Shown here: piece by piece, positions 1 through 8,841 of the stretch
Layout: the number at the start of each line of letters is the position of its first letter
How positions within the stretch are numbered: the first letter of the stretch is position 1
NCBI GenBank assembly: GCA_029243605.1
Contig: JAQWRT010000026.1
Location: 62,001-126,000 of the forward strand
Direction of reading: 5' to 3'
DNA: 64,000 nt
Source: Myxococcota bacterium
Lineage (GTDB): Bacteria; Myxococcota_A; UBA9160; UBA4427
Made by a program: the position numbers and the translations under genes
Notes under the pieces: generated by a model
Database searches by the model: none
What the model saw: only the letters and a program-made list of their open reading frames with translations
What the model was told of the DNA's origin: nothing

Positions 1-1955
1 TTATCGCCCGAGGAGGAGGCCGCTGCTTCGGCGTTTTCTGATTCCTCGGCCGCGGGTTCGCCGTCCTTATTCTCTTTCTCGGCTGCCTCTTCCTCTTCTT
101 GTTCCTTCATGAGTTCGGCGAGGTGGACGACGCCATTACGCTCGTCGGTTTTGGCGATTCGCTCACGGATCTTGATCAGGTCCTCATTGGTTTCGACCCG
201 CTTATTCGAGCGAAGGGCGAGCTCCTGGATGAGCGCCGGAGTAATCGGTTGCCATGCGGGCCCGTCGGCCTTGGCGGTGTCGGCGATTTCGAGAAAAGAT
301 GTGATGGATTGGGTCGGCAGCGAGTAGGTCTGGTGAGCCTCTCCGAAATCATCGGTCCCGAAAATCGAGGGGATGATGACATCCGAGGCGACCCCTGTGT
401 GCTGGGTAGAGCGACCTCCCGGTCGGAAGAAGAGAGCGGTGGTGACTTTCAATGCGCCAAGGCCCTCGGGCAGAGGCACCATGCTCTGGACGGTTCCCTT
501 GCCGAAGCTGTGGTCGTCTCCCACGATCACGGCCCGACGATAATCCTTGAGGGCGCCCGCCACGATCTCCGAAGCCGACGCGCTGACCCTGGAAATCAGG
601 ACGACGAGAGGTCCGTCCCACGCAATGCGGGCGTTGGGGTCTCGGAGAACCTGAACCTGGGAAAAGGTGTCACGGGTGGCGACGATCCCGCCGTCCTCGA
701 TGAAGAGTCCCGCGATATCAACCGACGTTTCGAGGAGGCCCCCGCCATTCCGCGAGAGGTCCAGAACGAGGCCGACGGCCTTTTCTTCTTTGGCTTCATT
801 CAGGAGGGCGGCGACATCCGAGGAACTCTGGCGTCCACCGGGTTCGTTTCCCCCGTAGAATGAAGGCAGCTCGAGTACGGCGATCTTCTGCTTCTCGCCC
901 TCGATCTCGACTTCCTCGAAGCGAATCTTGGCAGCCTGCTCCTCGAGATTGATCTTGTCCCGGACGATGCTGACCTGGAAACGTTCGGTGGTTTCACCTT
1001 GGCGAAGCACGGTCAGGTGCACTGTCGTGCCGCGCTTGCCCCGAATCAGGCGCACGACATCGCGTAGATCCATGTCGATGATATCGACGGGTTCTGTGCC
1101 ATCCTGGGCGACCGCGATGATCTTGTCCTGGGGCTCGAGCACTTTCAGACCGGCCGCTGCGCCTCCCGGAATAATCTTTTCCACCACGGAGTAGCCGTCC
1201 TTGGTGGAGAGGGCGACTCCGATCCCTTCCAGGGAGAGCCCCATGCTGATCTGGAAATCCTCCAGGACCTCCTGGGACAAATAGTTGGAGTGGGGGTCCA
1301 GGGCGGTGGCGAAGGCGTCGAGATATTCGGCGTAGAGATCCTCGTTGGTCTTTTCCTTGGCCCGCCGAGTCATCAACTCATAGCGATGGGTCAGCTTCTC
1401 CCTGGCCTCGGGGAGAGCCATGTCGGAACTCACATAATTCGACATCTGGAAATGGATCAATTTGCTGACGAGCTCATTTTGGGCTTCGGAGTTCGGAGCG
1501 AAGGCCCGCTTGTCCGGATCGATGATGAGGATCGCATCTGTATCGAGTTCGTAGTTCTCGTCAGCCAGCATCTCGGTGGCGAAATTCTGGAGGGACTCAT
1601 ACCGGCTCACCTGGTCGGTCTGGATCGCCAAAAGGGCCGAGCAGTCGTCGTCGCGGATCTGCTGGATGACCGCCCGCAATTGCTTCTTCAGCCCCTCGAC
1701 CTCTTCGGCGAGGTAGAGGCTCTTGGAGGCGTCGAGACGCTTGACGTAATTGTCGACGATTCGCTGGCGAAGTTCGTCGTTTACGTAGTGGAAGCTGATG
1801 TGCTTGTGCAGCAGGGTTCGGCTGAGTTCCGGAATTCGGGAGCAGTTCAGCCGGGGCTGGCTTGAGGCGGCCTCGGAGGCTCCCGCGCCGGCTATGAGGC
1901 CGAGGGCGATGAGCAATCCGGCAGCGGTTCGGAGGTGCTTGATGCGTGAATTCAT
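1..1955 (-). CDS. prc: Prc/tail-specific C-terminal processing protease, partial (C-terminus off window)
   Basis: Periplasmic serine protease of family S41, which degrades or trims proteins from their C-termini. The frame opens at an ATG (1955) followed by a signal peptide (LLIALGLIAGAGASEA) and stays open to base 1, giving 651 residues without a stop; E. coli Prc has about 680, so only a short acidic tail is missing. A PDZ-like stretch lies near residues 235-270 (VVEKIIPGGAAAGLK). The catalytic Ser/Lys dyad sits in SRVSASASEI (Ser460, by comparison with E. coli Ser430) and SFGKGT (Lys486). The C-terminal region resembles the DUF3340 part of Prc and ends in an Ala/Glu-rich tail. The TAA visible at bases 3-1 is out of frame. 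The gene points away from its right-hand neighbour by 128 bases and looks monocistronic as far as can be seen. Family assignment is firm. Confidence 0.93.
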   Translation of the reverse strand, partial: MNSRIKHLRTAAGLLIALGLIAGAGASEAASSQPRLNCSRIPELSRTLLHKHISFHYVNDELRQRIVDNYVKRLDASKSLYLAEEVEGLKKQLRAVIQQIRDDDCSALLAIQTDQVSRYESLQNFATEMLADENYELDTDAILIIDPDKRAFAPNSEAQNELVSKLIHFQMSNYVSSDMALPEAREKLTHRYELMTRRAKEKTNEDLYAEYLDAFATALDPHSNYLSQEVLEDFQISMGLSLEGIGVALSTKDGYSVVEKIIPGGAAAGLKVLEPQDKIIAVAQDGTEPVDIIDMDLRDVVRLIRGKRGTTVHLTVLRQGETTERFQVSIVRDKINLEEQAAKIRFEEVEIEGEKQKIAVLELPSFYGGNEPGGRQSSSDVAALLNEAKEEKAVGLVLDLSRNGGGLLETSVDIAGLFIEDGGIVATRDTFSQVQVLRDPNARIAWDGPLVVLISRVSASASEIVAGALKDYRRAVIVGDDHSFGKGTVQSMVPLPEGLGALKVTTALFFRPGGRSTQHTGVASDVIIPSIFGTDDFGEAHQTYSLPTQSITSFLEIADTAKADGPAWQPITPALIQELALRSNKRVETNEDLIKIRERIAKTDERNGVVHLAELMKEQEEEEAAEKENKDGEPAAEESENAEAAASSSGD

Positions 1956-2083
1956 AGTTGGGGATGATAACAGCACGGGGAACCGTCGTCTGGAGGCTGG
2001 CTCAAGATTCCGCGCCCTGCGGAGCCCTCCCCAACGGATCGGGTGAGGGGCATTACGACTGAAGTTTTTTCCGTTTCTGCCCC

Positions 2084-3022
2084 TTAATTCCGCAGCTGGG
2101 GGAGCACCTGCTCGGCAAATAGCTGGGCCGGAACCCGGGTGTCCCGGCCAAAGAATTCCATCAATAAGCTGGTGCAGCCCAGGCTTCGGTGTCTTTCGAT
2201 GCATTCGACGACCCTTTCGGGGTGTCCCCAGATCCCGTGTTCCTCGAGACTCGCGCCCATATGGCCCCCATAGATTTTGTTGGCCTTGGCTAGGGACGCT
2301 CTGGCCGCCTCCTCAGTTTCCTCGAGGATGACAACGCATTGCTGGGAAATCTGGATTTCTTCCGGATTCCGGCCCAATTCATCGCAGCGCTTGTGCAGGG
2401 CCTGGATCTTCTGACCGAGTTGAGACTGGGTGATGGCCATATTGTTCCAGATATCCGCCTCCCGGGCGGCGATTCCCATGAGGACCCGCTCCCCGGTTCC
2501 ACCGATCAAGACCGGCGGCCTCCGGGGGGGCTTGGGTTCGCAGAGGGCCTCTTTGACCTGGAAATGCTCGCCCTCGAAGGTCGTGGTCTCTTCGGTCCAC
2601 ATGCTTTTCAGGATCTGGACGTATTCGTCGAGGCCCCGCATGCGCGAGCCCAGGGCTGGAAAAGGGTTGCCGTAGGCTTCGAACTCGGGTTGGAACCAGC
2701 CCGCGCCGAGCCCCATGATGACCCGCCCGCCGGCGATGTGGTCGATGGTGGCGACCTGCTTGGCAAGCATGGCGGGGTTCCTGAAGAAGGGAGGCGTGAC
2801 CAGGGTGCCGAGTTGCAGGTTCTCGGTAACCGCCGCCACCGCGGTGAGCAGGCTCCAGCCCTCAAGGATCGGAATCCGGGGGTTGGGAACGCCATAGACG
2901 TGGTCGCAGACCCAGGCGGAGTCGAAACCGAGGCGGTCGAGTTCTACGGCGCAGGCCTTCGACTCGCTCCACTCGCGTTTGATCTGGGGGAGGGTGACAC
3001 CAAAATGAAGGGGGTGGGTCAT
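2084..3022 (-). CDS. LLM-class (luciferase-like) flavin/F420-dependent oxidoreductase
   Basis: 312-residue TIM-barrel oxidoreductase of the bacterial luciferase-like superfamily, probably using F420 or FMN; the substrate is unknown. Visible family features are the N-terminal GVTLPQ strand, the WVCDHVYG segment, GTLVTPPFFRNPAMLAKQVA, GRVIMGLGAGW and PVLIGGTGERVL. The frame is open upstream to 3211, but the ATG at 3022 is chosen because GAGGAG lies about eight bases before it and the homology-like region begins exactly there. It is transcribed divergently from the fumarase gene with 325 bases between them. It is one of three LLM genes in the window, which are too different to be recent duplicates. 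TIGR03619-type F420 enzymes are the closest match I recall; the exact subgroup is uncertain. Confidence 0.85.
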   Translation of the reverse strand: MTHPLHFGVTLPQIKREWSESKACAVELDRLGFDSAWVCDHVYGVPNPRIPILEGWSLLTAVAAVTENLQLGTLVTPPFFRNPAMLAKQVATIDHIAGGRVIMGLGAGWFQPEFEAYGNPFPALGSRMRGLDEYVQILKSMWTEETTTFEGEHFQVKEALCEPKPPRRPPVLIGGTGERVLMGIAAREADIWNNMAITQSQLGQKIQALHKRCDELGRNPEEIQISQQCVVILEETEEAARASLAKANKIYGGHMGASLEEHGIWGHPERVVECIERHRSLGCTSLLMEFFGRDTRVPAQLFAEQVLPQLRN

Positions 3023-3347
3023 GGGGTTCTCCTCGGGCGTGGAGCGGGGGTTGAGTAATCCGTGAGTGACGGGTTTGGCGTGGTGCGGATTCAAGAGCGC
3101 GTCGGACTTCCCGGCGCCTTCGCCCTCCGGCCGTGCTCGGCGGAGATCTTCGCCGAAAACACCGGGTCTGGAAAGGTGGCCGGGCAGGGCTGTGAGCACC
3201 CCCGGGCCCACGCTCTTCCGCTATCCTCGTCATCCGCTCGTGATCGCCCCGGGCTGCGGCGCGGGGAAAGGGGCGGAGGCCCCACCCCACCCCCAAAAAA
3301 ATCTCACCCACCCATTGAAACCCCTAGAGGCGGAGACCCGCGTAGCC
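3023..3347. promoter_or_regulatory. Divergent intergenic region with runs of C (G-rich on minus strand)
   Basis: No convincing gene is present between the LLM gene (minus) and the fumarase gene (plus). The striking feature is a series of C-runs on the plus strand at 3280-3283, 3285-3288, 3290-3294, 3307-3309 and 3311-3313, with a seven-A run (3295-3301) in the middle. On the minus strand these are five G-runs separated by single bases or one 12-base loop, a possible quadruplex. Promoters for both genes should lie here, but no good -35/-10 pair was recognised. Confidence 0.4.
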
Positions 3348-4958
3348 GTGTCCGAATTCTACTACCAGCCGATCTTTGAATACGGCGAGTCCAGCACGCC
3401 CTTCCGGAAATTGACCTCGGATCATGTGTCGATCACCGAGTTCGAAGGGCAGAAGATCCTCAAGGTGGCCCCCGAAGGCCTTAGCCTCCTCGCTCGAGAG
3501 GCGATCCGGGACGTTTCGTTTCTGCTCCGGCCAACCCATCTCGAGCAGTTGGCCTCGATTCTCGACGATCCCGAGGCTTCGGATAACGATCGGTTCGTCG
3601 CCCTCGAGTTGCTCAAAAATGCGAACGTCGCCGCCGGGATGATCCTGCCCTCGTGCCAGGACACCGGGACGGCCATCGTCGTGGGCAAGAAGGGCCAGAA
3701 CGTCTTCACGGGAGGCGGCGATGCCGAGGCCCTAGCCCGGGGTATCTACGATACCTACGCAAAGGAGAACCTTCGCTATTCCCAGAATGCGCCGCTCACT
3801 ATGTACGAGGAGCAGAACACGGGCTCGAACCTCCCGGCGCAGATCGATCTCGAGGCCACCGATGGGGACGAGTACAAATTCCTCTTCATCACCAAGGGCG
3901 GCGGTTCGGCGAATAAGACCTTCCTCTTCCAGGAAACCAAGGCCCTGCTCAACCCGGCCTCCCTGCTCGAGTTCTTTTCCGAAAAGATCAGGTTGCTCGG
4001 AACGGCGGCGTGCCCTCCCTACCATCTCGCCGTCGTGGTCGGTGGCACCTCGGCCGAAGCCACCCTGAAGACGGTCAAACTCGCGAGCTGCCATTTCCTC
4101 GACGACCTTCCCTCCGAGGGCAACGCTCACGGGCGGGCCTTCCGCGACCGAGAACTCGAAGCCGAGATGCTCGAACTGACCCGGAAAGTCGGCATCGGCG
4201 CGCAATTCGGCGGGAAGTATTTCTGCCACGACGTCCGGGTGATCCGTCTGCCCCGGCACGGGGCCTCGTGTCCGGTGGGAATCGGCGTTTCGTGCTCGGC
4301 GGACCGACAAATTATCGGGAAGATCACGGCGGAGGGGATCTTTCTTGAGCAACTCGAGACCGATCCCGCACGCTTCCTCCCCGACCTCTCGGGCCTCGAG
4401 TTGGGGAACGAATCCGTGGCCATCGACCTCGATCAGCCCATGGATGCGATCCGGGCGGAGCTGGCTCAGCACCCGGTGACCACGCCCCTCAGCCTGACGG
4501 GGACCGTGGTGGTGGCTCGGGACGTCGCCCACGCTCGGCTCAAGGAGCGTCTGGATGTCGGCGAGGGCCTGCCCGACTACCTGAAGGAGCACATCGTCTA
4601 CTACGCGGGACCGGCGAAGACGCCCGAGGGCTACGCCTCGGGCTCCTTTGGCCCGACCACCGCGGGTCGTATGGATTCCTACGTGGACCTCTTCATGGAA
4701 AACGGCGGCAGCTTCGTGACCCTGGCCAAGGGCAACCGATCCAAGGCCGTGACCAAGGCCTGCAAGAAACACGGGGGCTTCTATCTCGGCTCCGTGGGGG
4801 GCCCGGCGGCGATTCTCGCCCAGGATTGCATCAAGCGGGTCGAGGTTCTGGAGTTCGAAGAACTCGGGATGGAAGCCGTCTGGATGATCGAGGTCGAAAA
4901 TTTCCCCGCCTTCATCATCGTGGATGATAAGGGCAACGACTTCTTCGCCGACCTCTGA
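3348..4958 (+). CDS. fumA: Class I fumarate hydratase (4Fe-4S)
   Basis: Interconverts fumarate and malate in the citric acid cycle, using an oxygen-sensitive 4Fe-4S cluster. The 536-residue protein has the single-chain layout of E. coli FumA (548 residues): an N-terminal catalytic region joined to the beta region in one polypeptide. Cluster cysteines can be placed at Cys103 (LPSCQDTG), Cys222 (ACPPYH) and Cys316 (GVSCSADR), matching C105/C224/C318 of E. coli. The open frame begins at 3066, but that extension is Pro/Arg-rich; the GTG at 3348 is preferred because family-like sequence starts there ([12 protein letters not shown]) and GAGGCGGAG precedes it by about a dozen bases. The stop is 11 bases before the methyltransferase start, so the two are probably co-transcribed. 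Confidence 0.95.
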   Translation: MSEFYYQPIFEYGESSTPFRKLTSDHVSITEFEGQKILKVAPEGLSLLAREAIRDVSFLLRPTHLEQLASILDDPEASDNDRFVALELLKNANVAAGMILPSCQDTGTAIVVGKKGQNVFTGGGDAEALARGIYDTYAKENLRYSQNAPLTMYEEQNTGSNLPAQIDLEATDGDEYKFLFITKGGGSANKTFLFQETKALLNPASLLEFFSEKIRLLGTAACPPYHLAVVVGGTSAEATLKTVKLASCHFLDDLPSEGNAHGRAFRDRELEAEMLELTRKVGIGAQFGGKYFCHDVRVIRLPRHGASCPVGIGVSCSADRQIIGKITAEGIFLEQLETDPARFLPDLSGLELGNESVAIDLDQPMDAIRAELAQHPVTTPLSLTGTVVVARDVAHARLKERLDVGEGLPDYLKEHIVYYAGPAKTPEGYASGSFGPTTAGRMDSYVDLFMENGGSFVTLAKGNRSKAVTKACKKHGGFYLGSVGGPAAILAQDCIKRVEVLEFEELGMEAVWMIEVENFPAFIIVDDKGNDFFADL

Positions 4959-4969
4959 GGGGAGGCTCC

Positions 4970-5806
4970 GTGGGGCTGATCGAGATCGCCGAGCTGGATG
5001 ACCCGCGCCTCGAACTCTATCGGGATATCAAGGACCCCCAGATGCGCCGCCGGGAGGGCCTCTTCGTGGTGGAGGGGCGCTTCACTCTGCGCTGCCTGAT
5101 CGAGGATTCGCCTTTCGCGCCCCTCTCGATCCTGGCGAGCCCCCCCGCTCGCCTGGCGCTGCAGGATGTTCTCGACGAACTCGACGCCGAGGTTCCGATT
5201 TATCAGGCGCCCAGCGAAGTTCTTCAGGAGTTGGCGGGTTTTCACCTGCATCGGGGCTGCCTGGCCCTGGGGCGCCGCCCGGACGATTTCGGGCTCGAGG
5301 AATTGGTCCGGGCCGCAACCCGGGCGGACGGTTCCTCCCTGCTCGTCGTGCTCGAGGGCCTGACGAATCACGACAATGTGGGCGGAGTTTTTCGAAACGC
5401 CATGGCGCTGGGGGCCGACGGGATTCTGGTTTGCCCGCGTTGTTGCGACCCCCTTTACCGCAAGGCGATCCGGACCTCCTTGGGCGGTTCGCTCTGCGTT
5501 CCCTTCGCCCGGGCCGAGGATTGGCCGGCGGGGCTTCGCCAACTCCAAGCGGCGGGCTATAGCGTGGTCGCCCTAGATCCCGAGGGCGAGTCCATCGCGG
5601 CGGCGGCGAGCCGGGGCCTGCCCCGCCGCAGCGCCCTCGTCTTGGGAACCGAGGGGGCCGGCATCAGCGAAGCGGTCCTAGAACTCGCCGATCTGCGGCT
5701 TAAGATCGGCATGGCGTCCGGAGTCGATTCGCTCAACGTGGCGACGGCTTCGGGGATCGCGCTGCACTATTTCCGGGAGGCTCTCGAGACGTGCGCCCCC
5801 TCCTGA
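4970..5806 (+). CDS. SpoU/TrmH-family RNA 2'-O-ribose methyltransferase
   Basis: 278-residue S-adenosylmethionine-dependent RNA methyltransferase with the trefoil-knot SPOUT fold. The N-terminal part (about residues 1-115) is the substrate-binding domain seen in rRNA-modifying members. The C-terminal part carries the three SpoU motifs: NHDNVGGVFRNA from Asn133, LGTEGAGIS near 225-233 and SLNVATASGIAL near 252-263. The start is a GTG at 4970 with a strong GAGGGGAGG just upstream. It sits between the fumarase (11-base gap) and a glutamine amidotransferase whose start overlaps its last 16 bases, so the three form one transcription unit. Whether the target is rRNA or tRNA cannot be told from sequence alone. 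Confidence 0.9.
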   Translation: MGLIEIAELDDPRLELYRDIKDPQMRRREGLFVVEGRFTLRCLIEDSPFAPLSILASPPARLALQDVLDELDAEVPIYQAPSEVLQELAGFHLHRGCLALGRRPDDFGLEELVRAATRADGSSLLVVLEGLTNHDNVGGVFRNAMALGADGILVCPRCCDPLYRKAIRTSLGGSLCVPFARAEDWPAGLRQLQAAGYSVVALDPEGESIAAAASRGLPRRSALVLGTEGAGISEAVLELADLRLKIGMASGVDSLNVATASGIALHYFREALETCAPS

Positions 5807-6522
5807 TCGTCAAGACCGGCGACACCCTGCCCGAAGTGGCCGCTCGCCGCGGCGACTTCGATCGCTGGATCCGCCAGGGTCTGGCGCTTTCGCGGTTGCC
5901 GGTCGAGACCGTCGAGGTGCATCGGGAGCAAGAACTCCCCCCGGTGGAATCGGTTGCCGGGGTGGTGGTGACGGGCTCCGCCGCGATGGTCTCGGAGCGC
6001 GAGGCCTGGAGCGAGCGCACCGCCCGCTGGCTCAAAGGCGCCGTGGAGGCCCGGGCCTGGATTTTGGGGATCTGTTACGGGCACCAATTGCTCGCCCACG
6101 GTTTTGGGGGGCGGGTGGGTCCGAATCCCCGGGGCCGCCAGATCGGGACCGTCGAGGTCGACCTCGAAGCCGAGCACGATCTTCTACTCGGCCGATTGCC
6201 CGCCCGGGCTCGGGTGCAGGCGACCCATGTCGAGGTGGTGCTCGCGTACCCGGACGGTGCCGTGCCCCTCGGTCGCAGCGCCCTGGATCCCCACCACGCG
6301 TTCCGTCTGGGCGATCGGGCTTGGGGGGTGCAATTCCACCCAGAGTTCGATGCCGATATCATGCGCGGCTACATCGACGGACGGCGTGACCTGATCGCCG
6401 GGGAGGGGGGCGACCCCGGAGCGCTGAAGGCGGCCTGCAGGGATTCCCCCGACGGCCGCACCCTCCTGGGCCGGTTCGGGGAGCTCGTCGAAGCGGCGGA
6501 GAGCGGCTCTCCCGCCGTCTGA
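5791..6522 (+). CDS. Class I glutamine amidotransferase (GMP synthase-like)
   Basis: 243-residue stand-alone class I glutaminase-type amidotransferase. The catalytic triad is visible as Cys95 in GICYGHQLL and His183/Glu185 in VQFHPEFD; GVVVTGSAAMV is the usual strand before the oxyanion loop. The GTG start at 5791 overlaps the upstream methyltransferase by 16 bases and is preceded by GGGAGG at good spacing. Proteins of this kind are often annotated as GuaA-like or YfeJ-like; the ammonia acceptor is unknown, and no ATP-pyrophosphatase partner is adjacent. About 100 bases separate it from the MerR gene, so it most likely ends the fumarase transcription unit. Confidence 0.88.
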   Translation: MRPLLIVKTGDTLPEVAARRGDFDRWIRQGLALSRLPVETVEVHREQELPPVESVAGVVVTGSAAMVSEREAWSERTARWLKGAVEARAWILGICYGHQLLAHGFGGRVGPNPRGRQIGTVEVDLEAEHDLLLGRLPARARVQATHVEVVLAYPDGAVPLGRSALDPHHAFRLGDRAWGVQFHPEFDADIMRGYIDGRRDLIAGEGGDPGALKAACRDSPDGRTLLGRFGELVEAAESGSPAV

Positions 6523-6593
6523 GTCTCCGCTACCCGCCCGATCTTGCCCTTTTCCGAGGCGGGGATCCGCCCGATTCAGCCGGGTATCGGGAC

Positions 6594-6628
6594 TCGACGG
6601 TGAGAGTGATTACTCTTAGAATAGTTGG
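6594..6628 (+). promoter_or_regulatory. Candidate promoter and dyad operator for merR-men operon
   Basis: A perfect dyad AGAGT-GATT-ACTCT occupies 6603-6616. It lies between a poor -35 (TCGACG, 6594-6599) and a good -10 (TAGAAT, 6617-6622) 17 bases apart. MerR regulators bind dyads in exactly this spacer position. The -10 ends six bases before the ATG at 6629 and no Shine-Dalgarno sequence is present, so the transcript would be leaderless or nearly so. The dyad is seen directly; its function is inference. Confidence 0.5.
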
Positions 6629-7378
6629 ATGGAATATCGAGTCGAAGAGTTGGCCACGGCGGCTGGAGTGCGGGTGGATACGGTTCGTTTCTACCAGTCC
6701 CGGGGACTGCTTCCCAAGCCGGGCCGCCGGGGCCGGGCTGCGATTTACGACGCCGAGCACCTGGCGCGCCTGCGCCGGATTCGTTCCCTGGTCGAGGAGG
6801 GTTTCAGCCTCGCCCAGATCGGGCGGGTGCTGAACGAGGATCCCCAAGGCCAGGCGGGGGATCCGATCCTGTCGGGGCTCGCGGCCCAGAGCTCGGCCCA
6901 GCGAACCTACTCTCGGGCCGAGTTGGCCGCCGAGGTCGGCATTCCCGAGGCCCTGGTTCAGGCGGTTGAGGCGGCGGGCCTGGGCGAAGCCCTGGAGATC
7001 GATGGCGAGCCCCGCTTCGTCGAGGCCGACCTCGAAATGGCCCGGGCGGCTCTGGGGATCCTCGGCGCGGGGTTTCCCCTGGACGCACTTCTTTCGCTCT
7101 CGACGCGCCATGCGGACCATGTTCGCGACGTCGCCGACGCGGCCATCGATCTCTTCGACGATCATATTCGCCGGGCCGAGGCCGAGGACGCGGCGATCAC
7201 CCAGGCCTTTCACCGGCTCCTGCCCCAGATCACGCGGTTGGTGGCGCTGCATTTTCAGCGCACCCTGGTGAACCGCGCCCTGGATCGCTTGGCGGAGAGC
7301 GAGGCCGATCGCAAGCAGGATCTTGAGCGGGCGCTGGCCGCTACGCGCTCGAGTCGATTGGAAGTGGAATGGCGTTGA
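6629..7378 (+). CDS. MerR-family transcriptional regulator heading the menaquinone operon
   Basis: 249-residue DNA-binding regulator. Residues 1-70 form a classic MerR winged helix (YRVEELATAAGVRVDTVRFY, then the GLLP wing and LRRIRSLVEEGFSLAQI). A second, weaker helix-turn-helix-like unit follows near residues 93-125 (YSRAELAAEVGIPEALVQ), then a helical C-terminal region with no cysteine cluster, so a metal or thiol sensor of the classical type is not evident. The last ten bases overlap the menF start, so the regulator is translated with the men genes. A dyad lies in its promoter spacer. By position it is a candidate regulator of menaquinone synthesis; its effector is unknown. Confidence 0.85.
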   Translation: MEYRVEELATAAGVRVDTVRFYQSRGLLPKPGRRGRAAIYDAEHLARLRRIRSLVEEGFSLAQIGRVLNEDPQGQAGDPILSGLAAQSSAQRTYSRAELAAEVGIPEALVQAVEAAGLGEALEIDGEPRFVEADLEMARAALGILGAGFPLDALLSLSTRHADHVRDVADAAIDLFDDHIRRAEAEDAAITQAFHRLLPQITRLVALHFQRTLVNRALDRLAESEADRKQDLERALAATRSSRLEVEWR

Positions 7379-8841
7379 ACGAAGCCCACTCGCCGATCCC
7401 GTCGGGTTTTGACGAGGCTCTGGCCGAATGCGTCGAACGCGCCCGGCGGAGTGGGGCCGCGCGCATTCTGTCCGTGGGGTTACCGGCTGGGAGCATCGAT
7501 CCCCTGGACGCCTATGCGGGCTTCGCCACGGCGGATCGTTTTTTCTGGGGTCAGCGAGCCCGGGGTTTTTCTCTGGCGGCGCGGGGGGCGGTGGCGACCC
7601 TTGAGAACCCCGGTTCGGTCTCGGTGGCCCGTGCGATCGCCGGGGTGGGGAATTCCATGGCCGGGGTCTTCGCGGAGATGGACCGGGTGGGGCCCGCCGA
7701 ACCGCTCTTCGTCGGCGGCTTCGCCTTCGACGGCCGGACGGCCGGGCAGGGCGAGTGGCAGGCTTTTCCCGCTGGGCGGATGGTGCTGCCCGAACTCCTG
7801 TTGCGGAACCGCGATGGAGAAAGCACCGCGACGTTCAACCTGCGGGTGGAACCCGGCGCGGCCATAGAGGCGCTGCGAACGCGCTTGGATGCCGAATTGA
7901 AAATTCTGGTGGGCCTGAGCGCGGCGGGTCAGGAAGGGCATCTATGCGACCCCGAGCCCGGCTCCAGCACTCAGGGAGCCGAATACCGGGTGGTCGCGGA
8001 CCGCGCGCACTCGGTCTTCGAGGCCCAGGTGGCCTCGGCCCTGGAAGCGATTCGGGCTGGGAACCTTGAAAAAGTTGTGTTGGCGCGCTCGCTGCAAGTC
8101 TTTCATCCCGGCCGCTTCGCGATCCCGGGTTTTCTGGCCCAACTGGGCGCGCTCTATCCCCAGTGCACGGTGTTCGCGGTGGGCCGGGACGAGGATACCC
8201 TGGTCGCCGCCTCCCCCGAGCTGCTGGTTTCCCTCGATGGGGGGGAGGTCGAGGCCTGTGCCCTCGCGGGTTCTGCGGGTCGCGGACGTAGCCCGGAAGA
8301 GGACGTCGAACTCGGCTTGGCCCTGCGCGAAAGCAAGAAGGAGCAGGCCGAGCACGCGGCAGTGGCCCGGAGCATTCGCGCGGGCCTGACTTCCTGGACC
8401 GAGGACCTCGAGGAACCCGAGGCTCCCGAACTCATGCGCGTGGCGGGGATTCAGCACTTGGCCACCCCCTTCCGCGGCCGGCTCACCCGGGAACGGCGGG
8501 GGGCCTCGGTGCTCGATCTCGTCGCCGAGTTGCACCCCAGCCCGGCGGTGGCCGGGCTCCCCCGGGAGCCCGCCCTCGATTGGATCGCCCAGGGCGAGGG
8601 TTTGTCCCGGGGTTGGTACGCCGGACCGGTGGGTTGGGTGGGCGCCGAGGGAGAGGGCGAGTTCTGGCTGGCTCTGCGCTCGGCTCTCGTCCACAATGCC
8701 GCGCCCGAAGCCGGGGGCGGGGATTCCCAGGCCCGGCTTTTCGCGGGGGCGGGTTTGGTCGAAGGTTCGATTCCCCAGGCGGAGTTGGTGGAGACCCGAC
8801 TCAAGTTGCGGGCCCTGCTGGCGCCCCTCACGGAGATCTAG
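7369..8841 (+). CDS. menF: Isochorismate synthase MenF
   Basis: 490-residue chorismate-binding enzyme that converts chorismate to isochorismate, the first step of menaquinone synthesis. The catalytic domain fills the C-terminal half, with LEKVVLARS, ALAGSAGRGR, ELHPSPAVAGLP and GLVEGSIPQAELVETRLK, all typical of isochorismate synthases. Because menD follows immediately, MenF rather than a siderophore or salicylate synthase is the sensible reading. The ATG at 7369 lies within the end of merR, and the stop is directly followed by the menD ATG. The N-terminal third (residues 1-200) is the usual variable region. Confidence 0.94.
   Translation: MALNEAHSPIPSGFDEALAECVERARRSGAARILSVGLPAGSIDPLDAYAGFATADRFFWGQRARGFSLAARGAVATLENPGSVSVARAIAGVGNSMAGVFAEMDRVGPAEPLFVGGFAFDGRTAGQGEWQAFPAGRMVLPELLLRNRDGESTATFNLRVEPGAAIEALRTRLDAELKILVGLSAAGQEGHLCDPEPGSSTQGAEYRVVADRAHSVFEAQVASALEAIRAGNLEKVVLARSLQVFHPGRFAIPGFLAQLGALYPQCTVFAVGRDEDTLVAASPELLVSLDGGEVEACALAGSAGRGRSPEEDVELGLALRESKKEQAEHAAVARSIRAGLTSWTEDLEEPEAPELMRVAGIQHLATPFRGRLTRERRGASVLDLVAELHPSPAVAGLPREPALDWIAQGEGLSRGWYAGPVGWVGAEGEGEFWLALRSALVHNAAPEAGGGDSQARLFAGAGLVEGSIPQAELVETRLKLRALLAPLTEI

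Noticed and set aside
1-3. TAA on the minus strand as the stop of the protease gene
   Set aside because: Counting codons from the ATG at 1955, bases 2-1 are the first two of a codon, so this TAA is out of frame and the gene continues beyond the window.
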